Assembly: GCA_963920635.1 (NCBI GenBank)
Contig: OY987301.1
Location: forward strand, 15,046,501 to 15,110,500
DNA length: 64,000 bases
Source: Pseudeuparius sepicola
Taxonomy: Eukaryota; Arthropoda; Insecta; Coleoptera; Anthribidae
Direction: 5' to 3'
The position numbers and the translations under genes were made by a program. Positions 33,525-46,099 of the stretch are shown in pieces. Numbering within the stretch: position 1 is the stretch's first letter; each line of letters begins with the position of its first letter. Below the pieces are notes generated by a model. The model was not told the DNA's origin. It saw only the letters and a list, made by a program, of their open reading frames with translations, and did no database searches.

Positions 33525-34230
33525 CACTGCGTCCACGGATAGAGTTCACGTAGTGTGTAAATGACAAAAAATTTTCGAGTTGAAATTTGAGCTTCTGGGG
33601 ATCAGCCCTGCTTGGTTTTAAACTAATTTGTGACGTAATTTTACTTTCGAAAAATCACGTATGCCTTGGGAATTTTGAAAAAACTAATTTTCCACATCAG
33701 TAAAGTGCCCTTTCTGTAGGTTTTACGACAAAATGTTATTAAGGAAACTTGTTCAGAATGAAGAACTGAGTAGGTTTGCGAAATTTCGAAAGTCTAGGCC
33801 TACTTTGATTTTTTGGTATTTTTTCCCACTTTTCTTTAGAAAAGTGCACTTTGGGTAGCTTTCACATTAAAATGTTATTAAGAAAACTTGTTCACAATGA
33901 AAAACTGGATAGGTGTGACAAATTTCAAAAGCCTAGGTCGACTTTGATTTTTTTCTGCTAAAAAATTATAACGCAAAATTACTCAGTTCTTCATTCTGAA
34001 CAAGTTTCCTTAATAACATTTTGTCGTAAAACCTACAGAAAGGGCACTTTACTGATGTGGAAAATTAGTTTTTTCAAAATTCCCAAGGCATACGTGATTT
34101 TTCGAAAGTAAAATTACGTCACAAATTAGTTTAAAACCAAGCAGGGCTGATCCCCAGAAGCTCAAATTTCAACTCGAATTTTTTTTGTCATTTACACTCC
34201 TACGTGAACTCTATATCCGTGGACACACTG
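33525..34230. mobile_element. Mariner-type foldback MITE with internal repeats
   Basis: About 706 bp flanked by TA. Ends are CACTGCGTCCACGGATAGAG and its near-complement CCGTGGACACACTG, and the arms match for about 260 bp. The left half holds an internal direct repeat (TGTTATTAAGGAAACTTGTTCAGAATG, then a diverged TGTTATTAAGAAAACTTGTTCACAATG). No transposase ORF. Confidence 0.85.
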
Positions 34231-35567
34231 TAGGTATGTAGGTAAACAAATTTTTAAAAATCAACAGTTTTTAGTTATACTTACATAGTTTTAATTGAAT
34301 TTCTCTGTATGTAAGTATACAAGAATAAAAATAATAAATCTAATAGTAGGTAATAAAAGTTTAAATCTACGTTTTGCTTTTGCATGTGGTTGTTTATACA
34401 CTGGGAATAGGAAAAATTTTAGTTAAATAAATATTGTATAAGAGGTGCAAATAAACACGAAGTAAGAGTACAATAAAACTACAAGGCAGACGACAGTTAA
34501 AAATCGCATCTTTATCATTCCAAAACAATAGCTCAAACCACCTGAGAACTAATAAGAAGAAAGGAAGGAAAAATTACTATTTGATTCCAGACTGTATTGT
34601 ATTATACCAATCTTAAGTATTTCTATTCTTATAGCAAGCCGACTAGACCAATCATCTACTCGATAAAATATGCCAAACATAAATATACCTACCTAAATGC
34701 ATAATATCTATGTATACTGTTTCCTAAATAGCATTTCTCAGACATGTTTAAAATTAAATAATATTATAACTTGGAAATTGGTAGTACCTACAATATTAGG
34801 TAGGTACCTACTCCAAAAGCCAGTTTGACTGAATCCATTTTAAGCATTTTTTATTTTCCTTGATTTTCATCAGTTAATAATAAATAATGCATAATAAAGA
34901 TCTGAACAAAATATTCGTATACACCTTGCTGTTTTTACAGGTTTAATATCATCAGGCACCCTGTTTGTAAGCTCTCGATATAAAAGGTGCTTCAGGAATA
35001 CACTGTGTTGCATGTTATTATTCGATACCTAGCTCTGCTGATAAATATCGACAATTGCCAGTATTTCACGATTTATTTAAATAGGAGTATAAAATGGAAA
35101 TCCGAAATTTATTAAGGTTATGTACTGGATGTTCCAGGCAGATCCGTTTATGGTGTTCCAGCCTGCTCGTTTTCTATTTTTTGTCATTACCTGATAATTC
35201 TGAATCGTGCCGATTATATGTAAATCAATGGATTCCCAGTTCGTAAATAAATAAAAAACATCACCTGTTTTGATTACGATTGTTTGATTTACCTGGCGAT
35301 TACACAACGACTGTCTTCGGGTACCTAAGTAGGTCGCTCGTCCTAGATTCGTCGTTGAACTAGCGAGAATGTGCAGTGTTTACTAATTTCGATTTATGTT
35401 TTTCGTATAATTGTTTTGTTCGACCAGACGAAATCGAAAGTGATTTTCAACTGGTCAATAATTAATTGTTACCCCTTTATAATAAGCAAAGATTTATACA
35501 ACCTATATCTTTCTAATTAATACAGTACCTACCTAATATTAGTGTTTTTTAGGAGAAAAAATTTATA
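34231..35567. other. AT-rich intergenic sequence
   Basis: No recognisable coding or repeat structure beyond short CTACCTA-type simple repeats near 34800. Confidence 0.4.
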
Positions 35568-36679
35568 CAGGGTATAACTGAACTGATGGTCAAAAATGAA
35601 ACCACGTATTCTTGGAGTCAAAATAAGAGCACTTCTTCGTATATTTTTTTCTCCTACGGGCCATAGTTTTTTTTATACAGAGCGTAGAAATTTAGAGAAA
35701 AATACACACATTTCTTAGTATCTCTAGAAGTATACGAGATATTTTCTTTAAACTTGGCTTGTCACATGAGCGGATGAGTTGTCAAATTTAAGGATAATAT
35801 GAAGCTTCTGAGGCCCCCAGTTGCGGAGATACAGGGTGTTATTAAAATTAATTAGTTCAGAAAAATATGAATACCCTGTATAATCGCATTTTTTAAATTT
35901 GTTTTGAATGGTAAATTCAATGGTTAACAAAAAGTATCTCTTAGTATTTTTTCATATTCTCAGCCGTTTCTTAATTATTTTCAAAGAACGGCAATGCTGC
36001 AATAAACAAGTCATTTTAAGAATAAATATAACAATCTGTGGATGCTATGGACTTACCAATGGCAATAATAAACATGCGGAAACGCATAGTTACGTGTATT
36101 GAAAGAGACGGCGGTCATTTCAAACATTTAATAATTTAATTTTCTAATAGCATTACGTTTCTTTTATTATAGTTTTTGCTGTTGTATTTTGTTAAATAAA
36201 GTTTAATTGACATCCACAGATTGCTAGATTTATTCTTAAAGTGACTATTGTTCATTGCAGCGTTGCCATCCTTTGAAAATAATTAAGAAACGGCTGCGAA
36301 TATGAAAAAATACTAAGAGATACTTTTTGTTAACCATTCCATTCGCCACTCAAAACAAATTTAAAAAAATGCGATTATACAGGGTATTCATATTTTTCTG
36401 AACTTATTAATTTTAATAACACCCTGTATCTCCGCAACTGAGAGCCTCAGATGCTTCATTTCAACCTTAAGTTTGACAGCTCATCTGCTCATGTGACACG
36501 CCAAGTTGGAAGAAAACATCTCGTATACTTCTAGAGATACTAAGAAATAAGTGTATTTTTCTCCAAACTTCTACGCTCTGTATAAAAAAAACTATGGCCC
36601 GTAGGAGAAAAAAAATATATGAAGAGGGGCCCTTATTTTGACTCCAAGAATTTTTGACCATCAGTTCAGTCACACCCTG
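35568..36679. mobile_element. Long foldback element with nested mini-palindrome
   Basis: About 1.1 kb flanked by TA. It starts CAGGGTATAACTGAACTGAT and ends with the complement; arms are about 480 bp around a roughly 160-bp centre. Each arm contains a 51-bp unit that itself begins TACAGGGT and ends ACCCTGTA (35832-35882 and its inverse at about 36379-36429). Palindromes are imperfect, so the arms have diverged since insertion. Confidence 0.88.
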
Positions 36680-37042
36680 TATAGTTTTCAAATTTTGGAA
36701 ATAAGCAGATAAAAGGGTTGGGACTAAGGAGCAAAAAAGTTCCCACCTCTACCGTGGATGAAACATTCTTTTTGAGCAAAACCACCCTCAAAATGGACTT
36801 GGTACGATTTTTTGTATTTTTCTCGCAAACTATTACTCTGGTGAGAAATAATGTTTTATGTTCGATATGCTTGTTTCCACACCACCAAAGAGGTAAAGCT
36901 TCCGGCGTGTTTTTTTAAGTGGTCTTCCCAGCAGGCCTATTCCAGTATATTTATCCGGTTTAGATTTCTTCGTTTCCAAACTAGAATAATTCTTCTTCAG
37001 TGGTAGAATTTAGAACACTTTGTCCATTACACCCTGCACACA
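36680..37042. other. Spacer, no feature recognised
   Basis: AT-rich. A 66-codon plus-strand frame at 36718 shows no family match. Confidence 0.3.
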
Positions 37043-37680
37043 TTAAGGAGCAGCGTAAAGCCATTTTACACAGCTACATCTTTTTCCACAGCTACTTTTG
37101 CGACTATATGATATCAATTTGAGGATCTGCAAAGGCGCTGGTGCTTCAGTTCTGTATATAGGACACATAACATTTTTTGTATTTTTCCATCCCCATAGTC
37201 TTGCATCGATAGTATTGCCTTTCCATACCTGGATTTGGTGATAGAGACGGTAACAATGCTCCTTTGAAGCTGCAAATGTTGGAGGGAGCCTTGAAAGTGT
37301 TACATCACTACTGGACTTGCTCACTATTTTATTAAAAGAGGCGAATCTGTATTTATTTATAACGAAGTTTCTTTTGTAGGTGCCTTATAGAGTGTCAGTA
37401 TCATCTTTTCTCCAGCCGTTACAATATCTTTAAAGTAGAGTTTCGCAAAAGAGTGGAGTGTTGCAAGTCTTTAGAGCTGTAGCCCCTCTCTTTGATGTTC
37501 CCCTGGCGTTCTCTCCAAAATCGAATATCTTTGTCGGTCGGAGCAAGGACAGTAAAGAGTACCAGAAGGTCAACATCTTGCCCAACGATAACTACTTTAT
37601 CATTTATATAGGACTTATATAAGACTTATCGGTCTTGCCTAAACATGGCATCCGACCAATCAAAATTAAGACCATCCTTG
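37043..37680 (-). pseudogene. Degraded copy of a repetitive insect protein family (function unknown)
   Basis: On the minus strand several frames line up in an order I associate with a multi-copy uncharacterised arthropod protein: VIVGQDVDLLVLFTVLAPTD (about 37590-37530), then ILTLYKAPTKETS (about 37400), then LSRLPPTFAASKEHCYRLYH and WKGNTIDARLWGWKN, ending with a short cysteine cluster (CGKRCSC). Stops and shifts separate the blocks, so the copy is dead. The family may be carried by a transposable element, but I know no enzymatic function and give none. Confidence 0.5.
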
Positions 37681-40219
37681 TCGCCACTGTCTTTATAAAG
37701 TCGCTGTAATTTTCCCTTCCCTACTACCATTCTTGGAATTACATTTCCAAAATTTCAAAACTATATAATTTTTTTCTCCTATTCGCCATTTATTTAACTA
37801 ACTTGACTCCACTAAATAAGTAACTAGGATCTGAGTCTGAGAACTTTCAATACAGACAATAATGTCGGCACGTGTACAAAACAGCTGAATGGCCATATGT
37901 TTGTAATTGGTATTCTATAAAAGTACCAAGACATTGATGATTCATTTAACTTGATAGAACTACATAATATTATGGGAATTTTCTAGAATTCTGAGTCGAT
38001 GATTTTAAGTTTAGATATAGCAGGGAAGTAAGAAGTTGTGTTCCGGCGAAATATCTTTATACCTACTTATCGCATTCTTGGAAACTGTTCTCATTGGGTA
38101 AATCGACCGCAGAACTTGGACTCTACACATAGCGTCTAGTGGTGTAGAAAGTACCTAATTGACTTCTAATTCCTTTTGAATGTTACCTAATTTTACTATC
38201 AATATAATATTATTTTCTATCCTTTTCACCAAACCCTGGCCTTAATGCAGCAGCTCCATATAGAACTAGTATTCCTCTGGCATACGCAGAACGTAACCTT
38301 GGCAGACGCCACCGTGAAGCAATGTTCTTGAGAAAGTCCAGACTGGACTTGAGAAACCAATAAAATATGCAAAGCGCGGTTATATTTACCTGTTTCGATG
38401 TCATATTCATATTCGTTTTAAATTTGGAAGTAGCATTTGGAAATATTTTTATATTCATTGCGTATTTTCGAACCGTTATTAGTTGGTTGTAGTTAATTAA
38501 GATCACAAGAATCATTTTATTCCAAGTACAACAGTGAAGGCCCAAGTCCAGACTACATAATATCTTATTGTTGTTAATTTAGCCTTAATTTTATCATGTC
38601 CCAAGGAAACGTAGCAAAATAAGTAGATAGGTAGGTAGGTACTTATTTACCTAATCAGAGTTTTTCACAAAATATTTATGGAGTTGAATAGTTGAAGATA
38701 AATTCATCGATGTATGTGGTCCCTCAATCTTGTTTAAAGTTTAAACACATTACACATTGCCGTTAGACCTTTTGGAATGCAACAATACAATAAGTATTCA
38801 TGCAGGATCTGAAACCAACTAAACACATTCATAATACGTTATGTTATCTTTGATAATACGATCGATTGTTTTTCAACTACATGGGTGGTCCAAATTGCGT
38901 GTTCCAATTCCTAAGATTATCCCGTTTATTTTGCATTGTTGCACATCCCTATTTTATTTTTGGAAAAGTCTTTGAGTGGCGGTTACAGAAAAAGTAGACA
39001 TCAAGTACTTATAGTAAAGATTTTTACCTGTCAGAGTAATAATCCAATCTCCACATAAGCCCCGCTTTGTTTCACAGAAGAATAATTTCTAAAAAATGCA
39101 TATTGTATGCTATAAATTCTTCACAACCACACTAGCAAAAGTTGATATCAAAAACCAATAGTTTGAAAATTGGCATTGGCCGACCAAAGGTTTTACACTC
39201 CGTGACGTCACAATAATTATTATATAATTATTTTTTTGTCTCTCCACTCTATTACTAAGACATCGCCACGTGAATGTAATTCGTTGATAAAAAAACTGGA
39301 AATGCAAATATTGGGAGCTATTAATTTCAACAGCAGATACCAATGAATATTTCACAGTAAAATGAGATGCCTTGAAAAGTGGATAAAGTGGACAGAGCTT
39401 TTAAATTTAAAAATTTGCAATTTTTTAGAGATACGTCTAATTATATGGAAGTAGTGATGCCTTATAACTGTACTATGTACTCACTATGTCACTCGCAAGT
39501 TGCGTGATGGCTGTAATCCAAACAAAACGTAGACAAATTCAAACAAAAATTCGAACATAATAATAAAACAAAAAAACTACGAAACTACAACCCACACCAA
39601 ACTAACCATGGCCGTATAACACACTAAACTGGTCTCAAAAAAGCAATGAATTTCGTTTAAGACAATTATCGCACAGGTAGGTATGTATAATTACTAGACG
39701 TGTAATTGTAATTAATTTCCATGTGTGTCCCTCACAATAATGGTTTAATATATTAATGATCGACTGCAGCAAAGTACGCACATTACCATACACTGTTTAA
39801 CGACTTTTTAGAGGCCTTTTTGTTTTGGTGACGGCGGGGAGAATTATTGTGAATGTAAAAAGCTAATGGCCATCGAGAGTGGGACTAAAACGTCATACGT
39901 CCGAAATTATAAAACCTAGGCGTCTTAGACGATGCTAATAATCATTTTCATTCTCAGAAAATTACTCACACGTCAGCAGTCAAATAGATGGCATAAATAA
40001 TTTTGGTAGATAATTTATAATTAATATTTCGAATTATCATTCTCGTTCGTAATATCCTAAAAACAACTTTGCTTCTGCTTGCAAGTGAGTGTGGAAGGGG
40101 CATTTAGGTACCTAGTATTAATTTAAACCGGGAATTGGTGACAGATTTTTTGATGTTATTTTACTCAGGGTGCTCTTCAGAGGCATTATGATTCTTATAT
40201 TTTCAGGGCTAGTATTTAG
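37681..40219. other. AT-rich intergenic sequence
   Basis: No supported gene. A diverged fragment of the FB-A foldback family (ACCGGGAATTGGTGACAG, TTTTACTCAGGGTG) lies at about 40125-40190. Confidence 0.4.
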
Positions 40220-40321
40220 TGGTATGCCCAACGAATTATAATCCCAAAGCTGAAAATACCACGACTGCGCAGCAAAAGTGGTATTTTCTTGGCATTGGGA
40301 TTAATTAACGAAAGGTATTAG
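40220..40321. repeat. Hairpin repeat
   Basis: Arms of about 42 bp: CCCAAAGCTGAAAATACCAC and its inverse GTGGTATTTTCTTGGCATTGGG, with a short GC-rich loop. A second, weaker hairpin (GCATGCTC...GCATGCTC type) follows at about 40340-40425. Confidence 0.55.
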
Positions 40322-40614
40322 GCCTGTTTCGATAGAAATTGAAACCAGTTTAAAAGTGTCAGAAGCATGCTCAGTTTCATTTTGAGTCCGCGCATGCTCC
40401 TGGCAGTTTCAAACTAATTTCAAACTCGAAATCTTTCAATATGAGAAGTTCGGTCTAGCTTAAAAAACTTACTAGTGAATTTAAAATGTTTACAAAAAAT
40501 AAGGATATTTTTAAAATACTCATGGATACTAAATAGTGATACTATTTTAAAAGCTAAAGCTGATTGGTTTGGTTATCTCCTGCAACTTCCTTATTTCAAA
40601 TTGAACACCTTATA

Positions 40615-41700
40615 CAGGGTCAGTTTTTTTCGATGCCCACTATGGGGATCTCGGAAACTAGCAGAGCTAGAACAAAGGTTAAATGGGGAAAGAATTGCGG
40701 TTTTGAATGCTCGATCTAATGCCCCTTTTGGATTTTTAGAAAAGTTCACGGCTCACTAGATATTTTGAAAAGGGTGATTTTTTGCTATATTTCATCAGAT
40801 CTCTGTAGCTCCGTTATTTCTGATTATACGGAAAAACTGTAGAGACAAAAATTGTATATAATTTTCGACTTAATAAGATAATCTTATCCATTTTTTTTGT
40901 TGTTTGTGATTTTTGAGATATGACATAAACTTGTGTTTTTTTAAATGAAAATCATAGTTGGCTGTGGCCTTATTAAATCGGCCATTTTTTGAGCTTTCCA
41001 AAGATATAATACTCGGCATAGTTATTGTAAAAAATAAAAGAACTATGGCTAATTTTCTGATTTTTTTTTTAAATTTTCACATAGTTATCCATGGAATATT
41101 TTCATAATTATGTTCTATTTTATAATAAGACATCTCGTAAGACATACTTCCAACTTTCAAATATTTTATTCTTAGCTGGTAACAAAATGTAACAAAATAA
41201 AACAAAAATTATCATGATGGAGCTCCAACACATAATTATTTGCCCGTAAGAAATTACCTAGATCAGCTCTATCCAAATAGTTGGATAGGGAGAAATAGAC
41301 CTATTCCCTGGCAGCCCCGATCCCCCGATTTGTCTGTTTTGGATTTCTTTTTGTGGGGAACAATACAAAATAAAGTGAGAGACAATTGCTGAATTAAGAC
41401 CAGCTGTTTTAGAAGCAATTGCCAGTATTGACAGGCGCTCTCTGAGAAAGGCGACAAATTCAATTTTAAAAAGATGCAAAATTTGCATAAATAATAAGGT
41501 TGGATTGTTTGAACACTTTTTTTTATTTTAAAAGGTGACCTTTTAAAATAATAATAATTTGAATTTGAGTTTTTTAATTTTTGTTTCATTTCGTTACATT
41601 TTGTTACCAGCTAAAAACAAAGTATGAGAAAGTTTGAAGTATGTCTAATTATAAAATAGAACGTAGTTATGAAAATGTTCCATGTCTGACTAATATCAAA
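40615..41700 (+). mobile_element. Mariner-type element, right-truncated copy (family M-1)
   Basis: Begins after TA with CAGGGTCAGTTTTTTTCGAT. The left arm (about 600 bp) is near-identical to that of the copy at 43009. An internal fragment of a Tc1/mariner transposase at about 41215-41480 reads HDGAPTHNYLPVRNYLDQLY, then WIGRNRPIPWQPRSPDL and LDFFLWG, then breaks. It stops inside the right arm at about 41700. Confidence 0.82.
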
Positions 41701-42118
41701 AACTATTTTTGAACGCCCTAAAAATAGTATTAAAATTAAACTCGCTACTAAATTTTATGTCTTGTACGATTGTTGACAACTTTATACGTCAAAGTTAGCA
41801 TCCATAGACCCGTTGATCTCACCCAAATTTGAAAAAAACTCAAATTCGTTCAAAAGTTAAGAGTGGGTTACTTTATATAATCGGACATGATGTTTCCCCT
41901 ATAATATTTCTCTAACATAGGAAGAAGAAGAAACAAAATTATTGTCATTTCTGACGTATTGCATGACTTTGTCATGAATGTATCAATGTATCACACGATC
42001 TTAAATGCAGAAGCACAATTCTTCAATATTCCTTTAACTACTTGATAATCCATGTCGGAAATTTTATAAATATTAAATATTCCAGTATTATGTAGGTACC
42101 TATTTACTATATTGGAAA
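41701..42118. promoter_or_regulatory. Upstream region of the small two-exon gene
   Basis: AT-rich and without other structure. If the gene below is real, its promoter lies here. Confidence 0.25.
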
Positions 42119-42437
42119 ATGGAAGGCACAAAATTATTTAGCGACGTGCCTACAGAAAAATTATTAGATCAACTAAATTTCGAAAGAAAAATGATATCAA
42201 GGTAAAGACAAAGGTAAGGTACTTATTACACAGTCCAGGAAGTAGAATTATCCGATTTATAGGCGCTACAGTAAAGGGCAAGTTTATAGAATGATTCTAA
42301 AGGAACTGAACTACCGCCAAGCTCTAGAAGAAATTAGGGAGAAGCATTTTGATGCTTTACAGAAAATGAACGGCCTCCAAGATCGGGAAAATTCGCTGTG
42401 CGTTAATACTAGTTTTGAAATCAACTATACAACGTAA
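42119..42437 (+). CDS. Unrecognised two-exon gene for an 85-residue protein
   Basis: Exon 1 is 42119-42201 (ATG to AG|GTAAAG) and exon 2 is 42263-42437 (after TTATAG, ending TAA). The 61-nt intron has canonical GT-AG ends. Without splicing the frame stops at once (AGG TAA), and the join restores 57 further codons, which argues for a real gene. The product starts MEGTKLFSDVPTEKLLDQLN and is strongly helical and charged in the middle (YRMILKELNYRQALEEIREK), ending SFEINYTT. It has no signal peptide, membrane span or cysteine motif. Codon use is less AT-biased than the flanks. I do not recognise the family; it may be a small coiled-coil or adaptor protein, or the surviving exons of a larger gene. 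It lies between two copies of one mariner family. Confidence 0.6.
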
Positions 42438-43008
42438 AAGTTGTCAAGTTTTATCCCAATGTATTAAGATGCATAAAACCATGAGATTGTAATTCAAAAC
42501 GATTAAGACAAAACAAGCGTATGCCGACATAATAGATACATCTTAATATCTTGTCCGCGCATAACCAAACGCATATTTAAATGTGTAATTTCTCTCGCTT
42601 GAGATTTCAGCTGCTTTATCTTTGAGAAATCGCCGACTCATTAACACAACAATGCACTAAGGTGGACGACATTGAAAAGTAGCGTGTTATTGTGCGGCGG
42701 TGAAGCTTTATTATGTACCCCTCTTCTAAATCACCAATTTTAAATAGGAAGAAGCAATCAAAGAGTTCATTATTTTAATATGAGAAATCCACAAAAGATT
42801 GACGTCAACGTATGTGCTGTTTTCAGCTGTGTTCTTCCACGTGTAACAGAAAAGGTAAACGGCCTTGTCAGAACACTTTAGAAACTGGCTGCAACGGACA
42901 AACACAACATTAAAACTTTCGATGAGTACCTACCTAGACAACCTACGTGTTGAAAAATAATATACGAGTAAAGAACTTTTGTGTTCACAAGAATTAGTGA
43001 GAATTATA
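42438..43008. other. Intergenic sequence after the small gene
   Basis: No second gene could be supported. Short TGACGTCAACG and GT/AG look-alikes near 42800 do not form a plausible intron. Confidence 0.3.
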
Positions 43009-44513
43009 CAGGGTCAGTTTTTTTCGATGCCCACTATGGGGATCTTGGAAACTAGCAGAGCTAGAACAAAGGTTAAATGGGGAAAGAATTGCAGTTTTGA
43101 ATGCTCAATCTATTGACCCTTTTGGATTTTTAAAAAAGTTCATGGCTCACTAGATATTTTGAAAAGAGTGATTTTTGCAATTTCATCAGATCTCTGTAGC
43201 TCCGTTATTTCTGATCATATAGAGAAACTGTAGAGACAAAAATTGTAAATAATTTTAGGCTTAATAAGATAATCTTATCCACTTTTTTATGCTGTTTGTG
43301 ATTTTTGAGATATGACATAAACTTGTGTTTTTTTAAATATAAATCAAAGTTGGCTGTGGCCTTATCAAATCGGCCATTTTTTGAGCTTTCCAAAGATATA
43401 ATACTCGGCATAGTTATTATAAAAAATAAAAGAGCTATGGCTAATTTTCTGATTTTTTTTTTAATATTCACATAGCCAGCCATGGAACATTTTCATAACT
43501 ACGTTCTATTTTATAATTAGACATACTTCAAACTTTCTAATATTTTGTTTTTAGCTGGTAACAAAATGAAACAAAAATTAAAAAAACTCAAATTCAAATT
43601 ATTATTATTTTAAAAGGTCACCTTTTATAATAAAAAAAGGTGTTAAAACAATCCACCCTTATTTATTATGCAAATTTTGCATCTTTTTAAAACTGAATTT
43701 GTCGCCTTTCTCAGAGAGCGCCTGTGAATACTGGCAATTGCTTCTAAAACAGCTGCTCTTAATTCAGCAATTGTCTCGTACTTTATTTTGTACTGTTCCC
43801 CAAAAAAAGAAATCCAAAACAGACAAATCGGGGGATCGGGGCTGCCAGGAAATAGATCTATTTCTCCCTATCCAACTATTTGGATAGAGCTGATCTAGGT
43901 AATTTCTTACGGGCAAATAATTATGTGGTGGAGCTCCATCATGTTAATTTTTGTTACATTTTGTTACCAGCTAAAAATAAAATATTTGAAAGTATTAAGT
44001 TTGTTTTGCTATAAAATAGAAATAGAAAGTAATTATGAAAATATTCCATGTCTGACTATGTGAAAATTAAAAAAAAAACAGAAAATTAGCCATATCTATT
44101 TTATTTTTTATAATAACTATGCCAAGTATTATATTTTTGGAAAGCTCAAAAAATGGCCGATTTGATAAGGCCACAGCCAACTATGATTTACATTTAAAAA
44201 AACACAAGTTTATGTCATATCTCGAAAATCACAAACAACTTAAAAAATTGGATTAGATTATCTTATTAACGCCAAAATTATCTACAATTTTTGTCTCTAC
44301 AGTTTTTCTGTATATAATCAGGAATAACGGAGCTACAGAGATCGGATGAAATAGCAAAAAAATCACTCTTTTCAAAATATCTAGTGAGCCATGAGCCGAA
44401 AGAGGCATTACATTGAGCATTCAAAACCGCAATTCTTTCCCTATTTAATATTTGTTCTAGCTCTGCTCGTTTTCGAGATCCCCATAGTGGTTTTCCAATA
44501 AAAACTCACCCTG
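43009..44513 (-). mobile_element. Mariner-type element, full-length but internally deleted (family M-1)
   Basis: 1505 bp flanked by TA, with long inverted arms starting CAGGGTCAGTTTTTTTCGAT and ending with a diverged complement. Between them, on the minus strand (about 43925-43620), is the C-terminal half of a DDE transposase: HDGAPPHNYLPVRNYLDQLY and SWQPRSPDLSVLDFFFWG. The two acidic residues are separated by 41 residues, which fits the DD41D branch of Tc1/mariner. The N-terminal half and DNA-binding domain are missing, so the element is non-autonomous. Confidence 0.88.
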
Positions 44514-46099
44514 TATATTATAATTATCTTTTTTCGGTATAAGGAGATAGACTTGATACACTTTACTTAATAGGTTGTAGTACACCTACCACATAATAAA
44601 TTCTATCAAAGAAACAGTGAAATAGCAACTCTTCAAAAATGAATAGCAACTACAAAGATTCTTACTGCAACCAGGTGGTATCACGCAATACTATTTTTCG
44701 TCTATAATATAGTAAATACAACATTATAATGTCATAATAATTATTGTTCATTATGCTTTGTGGTTTGTTCGTTTTGCCTTCCTAAATCTTGACCTTTAAA
44801 ATATAAAAGCTGTAACAACTACATCGTGGATGACTACTGGAACTGATTTCCCCGAAAATATTTTTAAATTGCCATGCCAATTCAATAATGGCAGTCAATT
44901 TTGTGATTAACCAATTTTAAACTATTGTTACTTAACAGTAAAACGGAATAGTTTAAGCAAATTATTATACTATTTACTTATTTGTTATTATTGGTGAAAC
45001 CAGAATATGTCAGCACGAACACAATGCATTTAGTTTTGGTGTTTGATGTGGTTTTAATTGGTTATTAAAACGATGATACCTAAGAACAAGTTCAGAGTGA
45101 TTAAGTAAATGATTGTTTAAATTATACTTTCGCTAACAGTCAAAATTAAAGTCAGTATATGCGTGACATCGTTAAATGAGTTTTACCAAAGAATCCATAC
45201 CTACGTCTGGTGAATATTAAACGACCCCCTTGTCGTCAGGTGGTACCTCGAAAATTATTCAACAGCTATATATGCCAAGTCAGTTGTCGTCAATTACGTA
45301 TTTTATACAGAAGAGGTCAAGGTACATTTTAAAATGCAAACTGACTACAATAAAAAGTTTGCAACACTGTTTGATCCCATATTTTACCCACGGTCATTGA
45401 GAAAAATTTGACTATTTTACCCTATCACCTCCGAGTTTAATTATTTTATGTATGTTCCGGTACCTACCTAATAAGGACAATACTCAGAAGATAGCCGATG
45501 TACTGTAATTTTTTTTATCTGCGACCAAAGCATAGAACTTGACATCTTCAGCTTATTTTCCATCCCTTGGTAGCCATAATTTAATCGTAATATTTTGACA
45601 CAAAATATATGAACTTGTACCATTATTAACGGGACACCCTGTACACACTTAAATTCGGTACACATACTTAGAGATTTTAGGTGATCCGAAACAAGAAACT
45701 GCAATCGTTGCCTACACAACAACAAATAAGTTTATCAAAATCGATCAAAAGATAAAGATTTTACAAGGGTGGTAAGTCCTTAACGTGGACACACTGTATA
45801 ACTCCTTCTTAGTTATGCAGGAATGCTAGGGCCATCTACATATTAGAGCAGACTAAATTCACAAGCCAAGAACCTAACAAGATTTAGGGAACAAACACAT
45901 ACGCATAGAGGCAGGTTCAAAAGTATTTATTTTCGGCCGAATGCCCAAATCATCATTTCAAATGGATTTTTTGAATTGTACTAGCAAAATGTTACGCTTT
46001 TTGGACATGATAAAACAATGGCTTCAATAAAGAAAAAACCTGTTTATCAAGCGTTTTTGCTATAACCTAAATAATATATTTAGTAGATAAAATAAAAAA
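44514..46099. other. AT-rich intergenic sequence
   Basis: No gene supported. Isolated MITE ends occur: CGGGACACCCTGTACAC at about 45630 and CGTGGACACACTGTATAA at about 45784. Confidence 0.4.

Noticed and set aside
42780..42890. Second mini-gene with a very short intron downstream of the 85-residue gene
   Set aside because: The implied intron would be under 20 nt and no open frame continues.
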